The notes under the pieces: generated by a model
Database searches by the model: none
Seen by the model: the letters and a program-made list of their open reading frames with translations, nothing else
Told to the model about the DNA's origin: nothing
Shown here: positions 23,656 to 35,855 of the stretch, one piece after another
Numbering within the stretch: position 1 is the stretch's first letter
Layout: each line of letters starts with the position of its first letter
Made by a program: the position numbers and the translations under genes
Assembly: GCA_009667805.1 (NCBI GenBank)
Contig: CM019065.1
Location: 20,425,822-20,489,821 of the forward strand
Direction of reading: 5' to 3'
From: Leptobrachium leishanense
Lineage: Eukaryota > Chordata > Amphibia > Anura > Megophryidae
DNA length: 64,000 nucleotides

Positions 23656-23801
23656 TTCTATTTATACCTTTATTCCAGAACAGAGTGAAAGTGGGATGGA
23701 TGCAGAATTGGTGACCCAACTGTATCTGGGTGCCCAATATATGTGGTACAATCTATTGAATTATAAACAAAATTGCGCCATTGTTATTTTGTGGATCCAA
23801 G
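23656..23801. repeat. Right arm of the inverted duplication
   Basis: Inverse of 21487-21640, with ccagaacagagtgaaagtgg and gggtgcccaatatatgtggt. Together with the left arm it could fold around the MITE. Confidence 0.85.
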
Positions 23802-23810
23802 TCATTTTAA

Positions 23811-24744
23811 ACTTTTACAAAACGTTCAACATCTTGTCCTACAGGCCGGTCATTCTAAACCTTGAGTAAGACCTGTCTGTGGGTTGAAATCTCACATTTT
23901 TGTGCAGCTATAAAAGGCATATTGAGTTTCAGAAATTCTAGAGCAGTGTTTGTTTGCTTTGATACGTTTGGAATGTGGCAGATCCTGAGGTTAGTTGTAT
24001 CATCACTATAGCAGGAGATCCCTCACGACATTGTCGTTTTGTCTGCACAATGTGTGTAACACATAATTAAAGAGCAGGACAAACACAATGCCTCATAGAT
24101 CAGTAAGAGAGGAAGCTGATGGACAGATATGCCATGTGACTTGTTGTGGGGTCATACAGGTGCAGGGAAGATCCAAATTACAAATGTAAGAAAGTGCATG
24201 AAATCTGATATGGGAAATTCTTAGTTTTTACAATCAGAATCCTCCCCTCCTTTTATCCCATTTTTCATTGCTGCCACCTCTTGAGTTTGTGCTTGTTCAT
24301 TGTAATTCGGCAGAAACAAAGGACTCACAGCAGCAGCTTTGGAGATTTAATGAGAGCTACCGCCGGACCTTTTCATTGCAATTTTTCTTGTTGGTATCTG
24401 CCTGAAATTATAATAAAATATGGCAGAATGCACATTTTCTGTCATTTTTACTGGGATTCATCTTAAATGTCATCATTTATGCTACGATATAAAAAAAATA
24501 TGTGAATAAAAATAACAAAAAGGATTTAATTGATGAAATGTTGAGACAAGTAATTGTTAGTGCCTGGATAACAGCCTGTGATTGGTCATTGGCAGAATGT
24601 AAAGCAATAGATTTGTACATAGAAAATAGTAACCCATCAGTAACAGAATGTTCAGCGACAGTTAAGTAATATGGAATGAATGAAAGAATATGATCAGTGA
24701 CAGAATGGTAAATAATATAATGAAATAACCTGGAATAATAAGAC
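23811..24744. other. Intergenic; no feature recognised until degenerate array sequence
   Basis: No gene is seen. From about 24600 to 24744 degenerate versions of the 45-bp unit (acccatcagtaacagaatg, gatcagtgacagaatgg) announce the array at 26010. Confidence 0.5.
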
Positions 24745-24793
24745 TATCAGGGTTATTCAGAGAGAGGTGAAAACCAGGAGAATGACTGGAGAA

Positions 24794-25739
24794 TAGGGAT
24801 GTGCGTTTCGGGTTTCGGAATTTTCACGAAATTTCCCGATTCGTGCATTCGGATTCGGCCGATTTTCTGAAAATTTTCGGATCCGAAAACGGCAGATCCA
24901 AACAAATTTTCGAACCGAAATGAAAACATTTCGTAATTTTCGAATGGACTAGAAATGTGTAAAATCAAAATTCATTTTCGTTCCATTCGTGATTTCGGCT
25001 CCATTCCTGATTTCGGTTCCATTTCAGTAATTTCGGACATCGTATTTATATTGCTGATTCTGTAATTAAATTTTGTATCATTCCCATCTCAATGTATCCT
25101 TCCTGGAAAACCAGAGAAATCTCAATGTATCCTTCTTGTAAAACCAGAGAAATCTCAATGTATCCTTCTTGTAAAATATGAGAAATCTCAATGTATTCTT
25201 CTTGTAAAACATGAGAAATCTCAATGTATCCTTTGTGGAAATCCAGAGAAATCTCAATGTATTTTTCTTGTAAAACATGAGAAATCTCAATGTATCCTTC
25301 CCAGGAAACCAGAGAAATCTCAATGTATCCTTCTTGTAAAAAATGAGAAATCTCATTGTATCCTTCTTGTAAAACATGAGAAATCTCAATGTATCCTTCC
25401 AGGAAATCCAGAGAAATCTCAATGTATCCTTCTTGTAAAAGATGAGAAATCTCAATGGCAGAATTATCGTATCGGCAGAATTATCGTATCGTATAATTAT
25501 TGTATCCGAAAAACCATTAGTTTACGTCAAAACGAATAGACATTTTGAAACGAGGAGAACAGACGTTCCGAAAAACATGAAAATTTCCAAAATCACGAAA
25601 AAAAGTCGATACGAAAAACGAACTGAAACTAACTGAACCGAAACAGAAATCGGCCGAAACGAGTCAAAACGAAAATTTACAAAATCCGAACGAACCGAAC
25701 CGAATCAAACGGAAAAAAAAAAATCGGTGCGCAAGCCTA
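24794..25739 (+). mobile_element. Non-autonomous hAT element inside the fold-back MITE
   Basis: It begins TAGGGATGTGCGTTTCGG and ends ATCGGTGCGCAAGCCTA. It is flanked by an exact 8-bp duplication ctggagaa (24786-24793 and 25740-25747). The interior is rich in ttcggatccgaaa-type words and holds a 33-bp minisatellite. No transposase is present. Confidence 0.9.
25080..25455. repeat. 33-bp minisatellite, about 11 copies
   Basis: The unit is gagaaatctcaatgtatcct followed by tcttgtaaaacat. It reads as an 11-residue repeat on the minus strand (KDTLRFL plus four), which explains that open frame. The unit matches the retroelement tail motif near 20485-20515. Confidence 0.9.
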
Positions 25740-26009
25740 CTGGAGAAGTGAAAATTCTAGGTCAAAGTAGCCAATCCAGAATAATTCTCCCGTTTATTTC
25801 ACTTTCCAAATAGGCTATTTGGTCTAGATTATTCTCTTCTCCTGGCAATTCTCCTGGTTTTCACCTTTCTCTGAATAACCCTGATAGTATGATCAGTAAT
25901 CGAGTGAATAAGCATAGAAATATCATTAACTGAATGTTCAGAAAAGGAGCGAGCAATAAAATAATAAATTAACAGAATATGATCAAAAAGAAAATGATAA
26001 GTAATATAA

Positions 26010-27885
26010 TGAATTATCATGAATGATCAGTAACAGAATGATAAGTAATATAATGAATTAACATGGAATGATCAGTAACAGAATGATAAGTAATACAATG
26101 AATTAACATGGAATGATCAGTAACAGAATGATAAGTAATATAATGAATTAACCTGGAATGATCAGTAACAGAATGATAAGTAATATAATGAATTAACATG
26201 GAATGAGCAGTAAACGAATGATAAGTAATATAATGAATTAACATGGAATGATCAGTTTCAGAATGATAAGTAATATAATGAATTAACATGGAATGATCAG
26301 TTACAGAATGATAAGTAATATAATGAATTAACATGGAATGATCAGTAACAGAATGATAAGTAATATAATGAATTAACATGGAATGATCAATAACAGAATG
26401 ATAAGTAATATAATGAATTAACATGGAATGATCAATAACAGAATGATAAGTAATATAATGAATTAACATGGAATGATCAGTTACAGAATGATAAGTAATA
26501 TAATGAATTAACATGGAATGATCAGTAACAGAATGATAAGTAATATAATGAATTAACATGGAATGATCAGTAACATAATGATAAGTAATATAATGAATTA
26601 ACACGGAATGATCAGTAACAGAATGATAAGTAATATAATGAATTAACATGGAATGAGCAGTAACAGAATGATAAGTAATATAATGAATTAACATGGAATG
26701 ATCAGTAACAGTATGATAAGTAATATAATTAATTAACATGGAATGATCAGTAACAGAATGATAAGTAATATAATGAATTAACACGGAATGATCAGTAACA
26801 AAATTATAAGTAATATAATGAATTAACATGGAATGATCAGTAACAGAATGATAAGTAATATAATGAATTAACATGGAATGATCAGTAACAGAATGATAAG
26901 TAATATAATGAATTAACACGGAATGATCAGTAACAAAATTATAAGTAATATAATGAATTAACATGGAATGATCAGTAACAGAATGATAAGTAATATAATG
27001 AATTAACATGGAATGATCAGTGACGGAATGATAAGTAATATAATGAATTAACATGGAATGATCAGTGACAGAATGATACGTAATATAATGAATTAACATG
27101 GATTGATCAGTAACAGAATGATAAGTAATATAATGAATTAACACGGAATGATCAGTAACAGAATGATAAGTAATATAATGAATTAACATGGAATGATCAG
27201 TAACAGAATGATAAGTAATATAATGAATTAACATGGAATGATCAGTAACAGAATGATAAGTAATATAATGAATTAACACGGAATGATCAGTAACAGAATG
27301 ATAAGTAATATAATGAATTAACATGGAATGATCACTGACAGAATGATAAGTAATATAATGAATTAACACGGAATGATCAGTAACAGAATGATAAGTAATA
27401 TAATGAATTAACATGGAATGATCAGTAACAGAATGATAAGTAATATAATGAATTAACATGGAATGATCAGTAACAGAATGATAAGTAATATAATGAATTA
27501 ACATGGAATGATCAGTAACAGAATGATAAGTAATATAATGAATTAACACGGAATGATTAGTAACAGAATGATAAGTAATATAATGAATTAACACGGAATG
27601 ATCAGTAACAGAATGATAAGTAATATAATGAATTAACATGGAATGATCAGTAACAGAATGATAAGTAATATAATGAATTAACATGGAATGATCAGTAACA
27701 GAATGATAAGTAATATAATGAATTAACATGGAATGATCAGTAACAGAATGATAAGTAATATAATGAATTAACATGGAATGATCAGTAACAGAATGATAAG
27801 TAATATAATGAATTAACATGGAATGATCAGTAACAGAATGATAAGTAATATAATGAATTAACATGGAATGATCAATAACAGAATA
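26010..27885. repeat. 45-bp tandem array, about 41 copies
   Basis: The unit is gaatgatcagtaacagaatg, ataagtaatataatgaatta, acatg. Copies are nearly identical and in strict 45-bp register. Because 45 is divisible by three and the minus frame has no stop, one frame stays open across the whole array (26017-28137, 706 codons, 15-residue unit with MLIHYITYHSVTD). I read this as a consequence of the period, not as a gene: composition is low-complexity and no domain is seen. Confidence 0.95.
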
Positions 27886-30800
27886 AGTAATCAGCGAGTT
27901 GACATATAATGATGGGTAACAGAAAAGGAATTCAGTAAAGGAATGGTCGGTGACAGAATGAATAAACATGTAACCAAAATAAAAATAATCAATAGACAAG
28001 GAAAGATCAGACAGAGAATTATCAGACAGACGTTTGAGTATTATCAGGTGGTGACAGGATCGTGCATCTCTCAGATATTGTATCTTACTCGCTCTCTCCT
28101 CATTCACTGAGTGTAACCAAGCAGCAGCATTTCCCAAAGAAGCTGTTTATAAAGCGAAGAACATGTTCAGCATTAACCCCTTATACACAAAAATAAGTGA
28201 CAAGTTTTCCAGTGGGATATTTGTGTGAGTGGTCTGTGGAGACAGCATGTTATATCAATGGTTCCACAGGGGGTTCCAGGCTGTACCCTAAGGCTTGGCC
28301 ATCCTGCGCTGTGATAGCTGTAACATGGGGAATTTAACATCTCACTCCTGAGACTAAAAGACTTATCAGTGAATAATATGCAGATCTATGTCATCCCTGA
28401 AAGTAAAATTACCGCTTTATATCATTTAGTGAATTATATGAGCGTGATTGAAATTTCAATAATTTACAGTATGTAAATATGTTTTTCCTCATTTTATCAT
28501 CCAAACCTTTGCGGTTATGTATACAGTATATAGGACAACGCTCACCCTGTGTACCATAAACTGTGGTAGTGTTTAACAATACACAAGAATTTACAGAGAT
28601 TAGAAGTTATCTTCTCTGTAGTAGATCTTAAGTGTGGGGGAACTTCAGAAGAGAAAACAGAAGCAAAATATCATAGTGCAGTATTGTATATTTGTACATG
28701 TATGAGCTATTAAACAGATAGTATTCACTCACACTTTAGGAGAGCTGCAAGCCCTCAATTGTGCACGTTGCAGGTTGTTAATGGGCCAACCTGCCGGCCA
28801 TCATTTTCATTGGGTCCAAATCACATGCCACCGGAAAAAGAAGAAAATGCATGTATACAGTAGATATTACACCTAAATGGATGGTAGAGATATCTGCTCA
28901 CCGTGTGGTTGTTGGATGTAGGTATAGGTGACCGTGTTCTCCAAATCCTTTGGAAAGAAAGCCTGTCGTTCCCTTTTAAATGAAAATCCTGAACATGGAA
29001 TTCAAGGAAGGGATTTCAATGTAAAAGATAAAACAAGATAAAGTAAATAAAATAAGAATGCGGCCAAACGCGTTTCAAGCCCTCAAGACACTTCCTCAGT
29101 GACAGAATAAAATTTTAATACAGGGGAATCTTATCAGTGAATAATATGCAGATCAATGTCATCCCTGAAAGTACAATCACCTCTTTATATCACTGTGTGG
29201 ATTATTTGAGCGTGAATAAAATTTTAATCATTTACAATATGTTAAAATGTTTTTCCACATTTTATCATCCAAACCTTTGCGGTTATATACGGTTATATAT
29301 TCTACAAAACAGAAATGGAGAATCTGTTACTTCATTTAATGTGGAAATATGCAATTTTAAACAGAACTGAAAAAAACCAAATGCTTTTTCATTAGTTTTT
29401 TTTTGTGTTTTTTTCATGAATGATATGACTGTATAAACCACTGTCCTTACTCCCAGTATGGGAAATGAGAAGGTGAAAAATAGCAGCAGCATTGTTTATT
29501 TTATATGTGCAAAGTGCACAATGCTGCTGTCTTATAAATAAATTGCATTTTTTAAAACCTTTTCTCAATTTCCTTACTTCTCTTTACTTTTAAAAGGTCA
29601 TGTTTGCAAACAATGGACAGGCCAGACTCTAGTCTTTCTAACGACACCTCACATTACATTGTGTGGTGATATTTGATAACCTCAGTTCAGGGTTTTCCAA
29701 TGACACCTAATGTGAACTTGTGGTTCAAACCATTCAAAATCTGCAGGAGTGCAAATAAACCCTGTATCTCCTGTAATGGGATTTCCCTGTTGGCCAGGCA
29801 GAAGAAAATCACATACGCGATGACTCCCGTAGCAAGGGGGGGCAGTTCTACAGTGAACTTCCAGAATGTCTGCACGTGTGGATTAATCACCAGATCAGCG
29901 AAGCACTGAGATAGAGATGACTGTGCAACCCTGATTGGCGCAAACACCCAGGCTCTTGGTTTGATTTTCCATTTCTTTTCAGGTTGAACTGTTGCCTGGG
30001 ATTTGTTGAAAGCATTAGCTGATAAAACCTTAATATCTTATCTTATAGCAGAATAAAAAATGTGTCACAGACCTCCGTACATGTCTGAGTCACATTTGTT
30101 AATGCTGCTTCCTTGCTGGACCCCCATTCTTTCACCAGCAGTCTTACGTGCCTCTCTTCAGCTCTTAGTTGGAACTTAAAGATAGGTAAACGCAAAGAGC
30201 TGTAATAGCATTCCCCAGAAATGAGGCAACATGCAAATCTGGAGGTTTAGATAGAACAGACATCCTACAACAGGGAGTGAGCCATTAATTAAATACAATA
30301 TACAATGCCAGGCAGAGGCTGGCAGCCAAAGGGAAATAACACTCTTGCTTCTACTGCACTTCATCATAATCCCTCCCCTAGAATTCTGCTCTTAGTCCTT
30401 TGAAGTTTGATTAATTCTGTAATAGGGCCCAAGACAATAACATTATTAAAAAATAACAATATGAATACACAGCTAGATTAAGCAATCACACTGCACCCTA
30501 CAGGTACAGGGTGACTTCGACATAGGAGTACTGGTAGTGTGACAAAATGCTAGACTGGAAACTCTGGACACAAGTGCTTGCTTCAAGTAAAGCAGTCAGC
30601 TTTCTTCTGGGCTGTTCACAGCGAAAGAGTCCCAGCTTCTTCTCCTTTCTATTCTAGCAAAGTCTGAAACATTCTCTCTTTGGACAGACTGACAAGCAGC
30701 ACCACAGTCCAGGAAATCTGACTTGTGTCCAAGGAAGATCTGATTGGCTCTCAGGAGACAAGTGGCTGGTGCTGGGGGGAAAGGTCAGTATCCATCTGCA

Positions 30801-31159
30801 TTGTTTTCAGACCGAATGATTGCACTGGGTTACACATATGCTACACATTTAATAATAGACTACACTTGCTATAAATGATTATTTAGCATATACTGTACAT
30901 ACAAACCATACATTTACACTAAGTATAATACTAATAAAATACATTTATATACATGCCCTGCACAATGCTTAGAGTCCATTTTCAATATGGTGTCTTTTGT
31001 TCACTAGGCCTGAGGCCCCTCCCTATCGGTCCCTGGGGTGCTCTTGGTGGAAGTGAGTCTATGCCGCTTTTCTCTTTGTACTTTCTTGCAGCTCTGGCCT
31101 GGTTTCTCGGATGAGGAGCCTGGGTACAGCTTCCATGTCATTTATCACTAGCTGAGCCT
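27886..31159. other. Intergenic DNA with an old duplicated MITE-like block
   Basis: Segments 28358-28530 and 29129-29300 are direct repeats about 770 bp apart (cttatcagtgaataatatgc, tgtcatccctgaaagta, cctttgcggttat). They resemble the middle of the TTAA-type MITEs, so they are probably old relatives. At 29056-29107 lies an aaacgcgtttcaagccctca motif discussed under findings. The rest, including 29673-31000, contains no feature I recognise; the small frames there lack motifs. Confidence 0.45.
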
Positions 31160-31562
31160 CCTTGCTGCACATCCACCCTGTCTGACGCTCCGTGGTAGAA
31201 TGTGAGGGTTACTTCCTGGTTTGTACTTCCAGTGAGGTTCCTCTCCTCCTATTGGCTGAGCTGTTAAATTCCAATCTTTATTGGCTGGTGACTCATTCCT
31301 CTTACTGATTAGCATACAATTGGAATCAATTGGGTGCTATTTGCCAGGTGGTTAAACTTGTCCACGCCTTGCTGGGGGAGGTGTTCTTAGGTGACTATAT
31401 AAAGCTTGTGGAATATTAGCTTGGTCTAGTTGTGCTTGGGAAGCCTTCAAAGTGAGCACTTAGAGATATCCTGGAGATACTCTGGAGGTAGTCTGAGGTT
31501 AGACAGGAGGTAGCAAACCTATAAAAAGGTAAGATTTGTTGGTTTAAATCCATTCTTTTATA

Positions 31563-32486
31563 ATGGCAGGCTTGGTCCAGTGTAAGAGCTGTCATGCATT
31601 TGTTTTTAGATCCAATTTTTGGAGGTTCGGAGTGTGCTTGATATGTAGGCAGCTCTCTTTATTGCAGCAGGAAATTGCCTGTTTGAAGTCTGAGATTTGT
31701 AAAGTATCTGTTAGACAAACTCAGGCTATGGCTATGACTGTTACAAAGCCACTGCCACAGAGGCCTCCTAGGAGCGGCAGATGGACTACTGTAGGATCTG
31801 GTAGACTTAGAGTTGTGGATAGAAAACATGTCCCACAGTCTGTGGCTCTTCTTAATTCTTTTGAGGCACTTTCAGAGTGTAGTGGTGAGACGGAAGTAGG
31901 CTCAGACACCATAGTTGAGGAACCACCATCCCCTATGCCTAAGGTATGCAGGACTGCAACCAAGAACAATAAGGAAAAGGTGGGACATGATAGAAGGCAA
32001 TTGTTGCTGGGTGATTCTATCATAAGTGGTGTTGAGCTGGAGAGTAGTGGTTTGGTGAGATGTCTTCCTGGGGCTACTGCTCGTAGAGACAAGAGACGTA
32101 TTCTCAATATTGTCAAACAAGCAAAGCAGCAAAGGGAAGTGGATGTTCTAGTCCATCTAGGGACAAATGACTTGGCTAGCAATGAGGTTTCTGAGATTAA
32201 GGAAGATTTTTGTGTTCTTGGAGGTGAAATACAGCAGATTGCGTCCACTGTGTCATTCTCTGAAGTTTTGCCTGTGCATAACATTCAGGATAGGCAGATG
32301 CGCAATAGGGAATTTAATTTGTGGCTTCGGGAATGGTGTCTCGAGAGCAAGGATTTGGCTTTGTGTCCCATGATAGCTCTAATTGGAGCAGAAAGGAACT
32401 GTATAAAAAAGATGGTTTGCATCTTACTCATAGGGGAACATATGTTCTCAGTGAGAAGTTCAAAGGTTTCGCAAAGAAATCTTTAA
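31563..32486 (+). pseudogene. CR1 ORF1: zinc-finger and SGNH-esterase-like protein, frameshifted near the end
   Basis: The frame opens at an ATG and runs 307 codons. Near the start are paired cysteines (CKSC at about residue 7 and CLIC at about 26) like the zinc-knuckle or PHD-like start of CR1 ORF1. An esterase-type hydrolase fold follows: LLLGDSII near residue 150 carries the nucleophile serine, and VHLGTNDLA near residue 200 is the block III equivalent. Near 32370 the frame slips: the expected C-terminal block (KDGLHLTHRGTYVLSEKF) is readable in another frame at 32412-32465, so this copy makes an altered end. In the family this protein binds RNA and the esterase domain is thought to aid membrane or lipid interaction. 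ORF2 starts 70 bp downstream. Confidence 0.8.
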
Positions 32487-32553
32487 ACTAGGAGGGGGGG
32501 ACAAAAGGGTAAAAAACAATCTGCCTGATTGTCCCCCAAAACTAAATCGGAGG

Positions 32554-35500
32554 GTGCAAGCAACATGCGGGGAAGAAAATGACAAGCTCACAGTCGTGTC
32601 TATTAATGCTCGCAGTTTAGTCAATAAAATCAATGAACTGGAGGCAATGATGGCAGCTGAAAAAGTAGATTTAGTTGCAGTTACTGAGACATGGTTCAGT
32701 GAGAAAAATAACTGGGACATAACAATACCAGGGTACTCTTTATATAGAAAAGACAGAGAAGGTAGGAAAGGAGGAGGAGTGGCCCTGTATGTGAAAAACA
32801 ACATAAAAACGAACCAAATAAAAGTGAGCGAGGTGAACATAGAGTCAGTTTGGGTTACGCTAACATTTGGCAATCATACAGTAGCTCGTATAGGTGTGAT
32901 CTATAGACCCCCTGGACAAGTAGAAGAGCTAGATAATCTGCTGCTTGAGGAAATAGCCAAAATGGCAATGAAGGGGGAAGTTATTATCATGGGGGACTTT
33001 AATCTTCCTGATGTGAACTGGAAAACCAAAACAGCTGGGTGCACCAGGAGTACAAATATTCTACACTCCCTACTGGGATTATCTCTAACACAAATAGTTG
33101 AGGAGCCGACCCGTAAAGAGGCCATATTGGATTTAATACTCACAAATGGAGGTTTGGTATCGGACGTTGTTGTAGGTGAAAATTTGGGATCTAGTGATCA
33201 CCAGTCAGTGTGGTTTAATATAAGAACAGGGATGGAGCCGCACCACACAAAAACAAAAGTTTTAGACTTTAAAAAAACAGATTTTTCTAAAATGAGATTT
33301 TGTGTGAAGGAGTCATTATCAGACTGGAGGAGTTTAAAGGGAGTCCAGGAGAAATGGGATTATATAAAGGAAGCATTATTGAATGCCACAGGCAATTGCA
33401 TTCGACTTGTTAGCAAAAACAAAAAAGGGAAGAAACCACTGTGGTACTCTGCAGAAGTGGCCAAAATAGTGAAGAACAAAAAGACAGCATTCAATAATTA
33501 TAAAACAACTCAGAGTGAAGAAGATAGGCAAACCTATAAGATTAGGCAGAAAGAGGCAAAGCAATTTATAAGAGCTTCCAAAGCACACGCAGAAGAGAAA
33601 ATAGCTCAGTCAGTAAAAAAGGGGGACAAAACATTTTTTAGATACATAAACGAGAAAAGAAAAGTAAACCAAGGATTAGTTAGATTAAAAACAAAGGAAG
33701 GAAGGTATGTAGAAGAGGATAAAAGTCTCGCTGACTGCCTCAATGAATATTTTTGTTCAGTCTTTGCAGAAGAAAAGGAAGGAAAGGGACCTCAGTTAGG
33801 AGGAAACACTAACGAGACAATTACATATCAGTTTACAGAGGAGGAGGTTCTACAGCAGCTGTCTAAAGTAAAGACAAATAAATCAATGGGGCCTGATGGG
33901 ATCCACTCTAATTATTAAAAGAGCTCAGTGATGTAATAGCAAAACCGTTAACAGATTTATTTAACCAATCCTTGCTAACGGGAGTCGTCCCAAAGACTGG
34001 AAATTAGCAAATGTTGTGCCATTCACAAGAAGGGTAGTAGGGAGGAATCTGGGAACTATAGGCCAGTTACTTACGTCAGTAGTGGGGAAATTAATGGAAA
34101 CCATGTTAAAGGAAAGGATTGTTGAACATCTAAAAACACATAGATTACAGGATCAGAAACAACATGGTTTACTTCAGGGAGATCATGCCAAACTAATCTT
34201 ATTGATTTTTTTGATTGGGTAACAAAACTAATAGACACAGGTGGTGCAGTAGACATTGGTTATTTAGATTTCAGTAAGGCTTTTGATACTGTTCCGCATA
34301 GAAGGCTTACCAATAAATTGCAATCTTTGAGCTTGGATTCCAATATTGTTGAATGGATTAGGCAGTGGCTGAGTGACAGGCAACAGAGGGTTGTGGTAAA
34401 TGGAGTTTATTCGGCGCAAGGTCTTGTTACCAGTGGGGTACCTCAGGGGTCAGTACTTGGACCCATTCTATTTAATATTTTTATTAGTGATATTGCATAA
34501 GGTATTAATGGAAAAGTATGTCTTTTTGCTGATGACACAAAGATTTGCAACAGGGTTGACGTTCCTGGAGGGATCAGTCAAATGACAAATGATTTAGGTA
34601 AACTAAAAAAATGGTCGGAGCTGTGGCAATTGAGTTTTAATGTGGATAAGTGCAAGATAATGCACCTGGGACGTAAAACCCAAGGGCTGAATATAGAATA
34701 TTTGATACAGTCCTAACCTCAACATCTGAGGAAAGGGATTTAGGCTAGGGTCAGAGTGGGGCAGTCGGAACGCGCGTGCAGACGCACTAAATCACGGCGG
34801 CAGTAGCAGCACATAACGGCCAATGACGGCCAATATACGCAGTACGTGCGTACGAAAGTGCGCCGACACACGCAACCAGCAAATGAACGCATTTTTCTCA
34901 GAACGTGAAACCGCTGCTACTGACGTACAGAGTGCGCTGCGGCGCATGGCAGCGTGTGTGCGTGATTAGGAGACGTCAGACGCTGCTAGTGTGCGGCCTA
35001 CATAACGTTCAAACAGCCGGATTTCCCTAGACTTCTTTTTACCCCACCGTCATGAAATACGTCCAGAATTGCGCATCGTCTGACCACTTAAGCGTATTCC
35101 GTGAAAAAATGCGTGCGCACGCATCGACGTACATTTTGACGGTGGCCGCAGAAAATGCGCTCATCTGTCCCTAGCCTTAGGGGTTATTATTTCAGAGGAT
35201 CTAAGGGTAAGTAGTCAATGTAATAGAGCAGCAGGAAATGCTAGCAGAATGCTTGGTTGTGTAGGGAGAGATATTAGCAGTAGGAAAAGGGAAGTGCTCA
35301 TGCCACTGTACAGAGCACTGGTGAGACCTCACTTTGAGTACTGTGTGCAGTACTGGAGACCGTATCTCCAGAAGGATATAGACATCTTAGAGAGAGTTCA
35401 GAGAAGGGCTACTAAAATGGTGTACGGCTTGAAGGAGAAAGTTACCAGGAAAGGCTTAATGATCTTAACATGTACAGCTTGGAAAAAAGACGAGACAGAG

Positions 35501-35770
35501 GAGATATGATAGAAACATTTAAATACGTAAAGGGAATCCACAAGGTAGAGGAAGGGAGTATATTTAAAAGGAAACAAAGTAGCAAAACAAGAGGACATAG
35601 TCTTAGATTAGAGGGGCAAAGGTTTAAAAGTAACATCAGAAAGCATTATTTTACTGAGCGGGTGGTGGATACATGGAACAGCCTTCCAGTTGAAGTGGTA
35701 GAGGCCAAAACAGTAATTGAATTTAAGCAAGCATGGGATAGGCATAAGGCTATCCTAAACAAAAGATAAA
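32554..35770 (+). pseudogene. CR1 ORF2: APE endonuclease and reverse transcriptase, broken
   Basis: The first open part (32554-33918, 454 codons) holds the apurinic-type endonuclease: SINARSL near residue 13, ETWF, GDFNLPDVNW near residue 150 and SSDHQSVWF near residue 215. It is followed by the start of the reverse transcriptase (MGPDGIHSNY), where the frame breaks at about 33910. RT motifs continue in other frames: [15 protein letters not shown] at 34264-34308, [14 protein letters not shown] at 34435-34476 and the catalytic FADDTKI at about 34527. A Harbinger-like MITE then splits the sequence (34743-35176); the C-terminal part resumes as GVIISEDLR and SRMLGCVGRD. The intact protein would nick target DNA and copy the element RNA. 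Several frameshifts make this copy inactive. Confidence 0.85.
34743..35176. mobile_element. Harbinger-like MITE inside CR1 ORF2
   Basis: It begins GGCTAGGGTCAGAG and ends CATCTGTCCCTAGCC, with the 3-bp duplication TTA on both sides (34740-34742, 35177-35179). Removing it together with one TTA restores the CR1 reading around ERDLGVII. The interior is GC-rich with many acgcacg/gcgtgcg words and no coding capacity. Confidence 0.85.
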
Positions 35771-35855
35771 TCCAGGTAAAGTATCCATGTAATTGGGCAG
35801 ACTAGATGGGCCGAAAGGTTCTTATCTGCCGACATTTTTCTATGTTTCTATGTTT

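Larger units (their letters stand above)
24747..25884. mobile_element. Fold-back MITE split by a hAT element
   Basis: The ends read tcagggttattcagagagag and its inverse (tttctctgaataaccctga), with TA on both outer sides. The short arms match the fold-back MITE at 19201. A hAT element sits at 24794-25739. The MITE itself sits within degenerate 45-bp array sequence. Confidence 0.8.
31160..35855 (+). mobile_element. CR1-type LINE, nearly full length
   Basis: The element comprises a possible 5' region (from about 31160, start uncertain), ORF1, ORF2 and a 3' end with ggccgaaaggttcttatctg and the short tail repeat tctatgtttctatgttt. A 434-bp MITE interrupts ORF2 at 34743. The CR1 call rests on the esterase-type ORF1 and on the APE endonuclease plus reverse transcriptase order in ORF2. 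It lies between the two V2R genes. Confidence 0.85.

Noticed and set aside
26017..28137. A 706-codon minus-strand protein gene
   Set aside because: It is the translation of a 45-bp tandem array; low-complexity, no domain, frame kept open by a period divisible by three.
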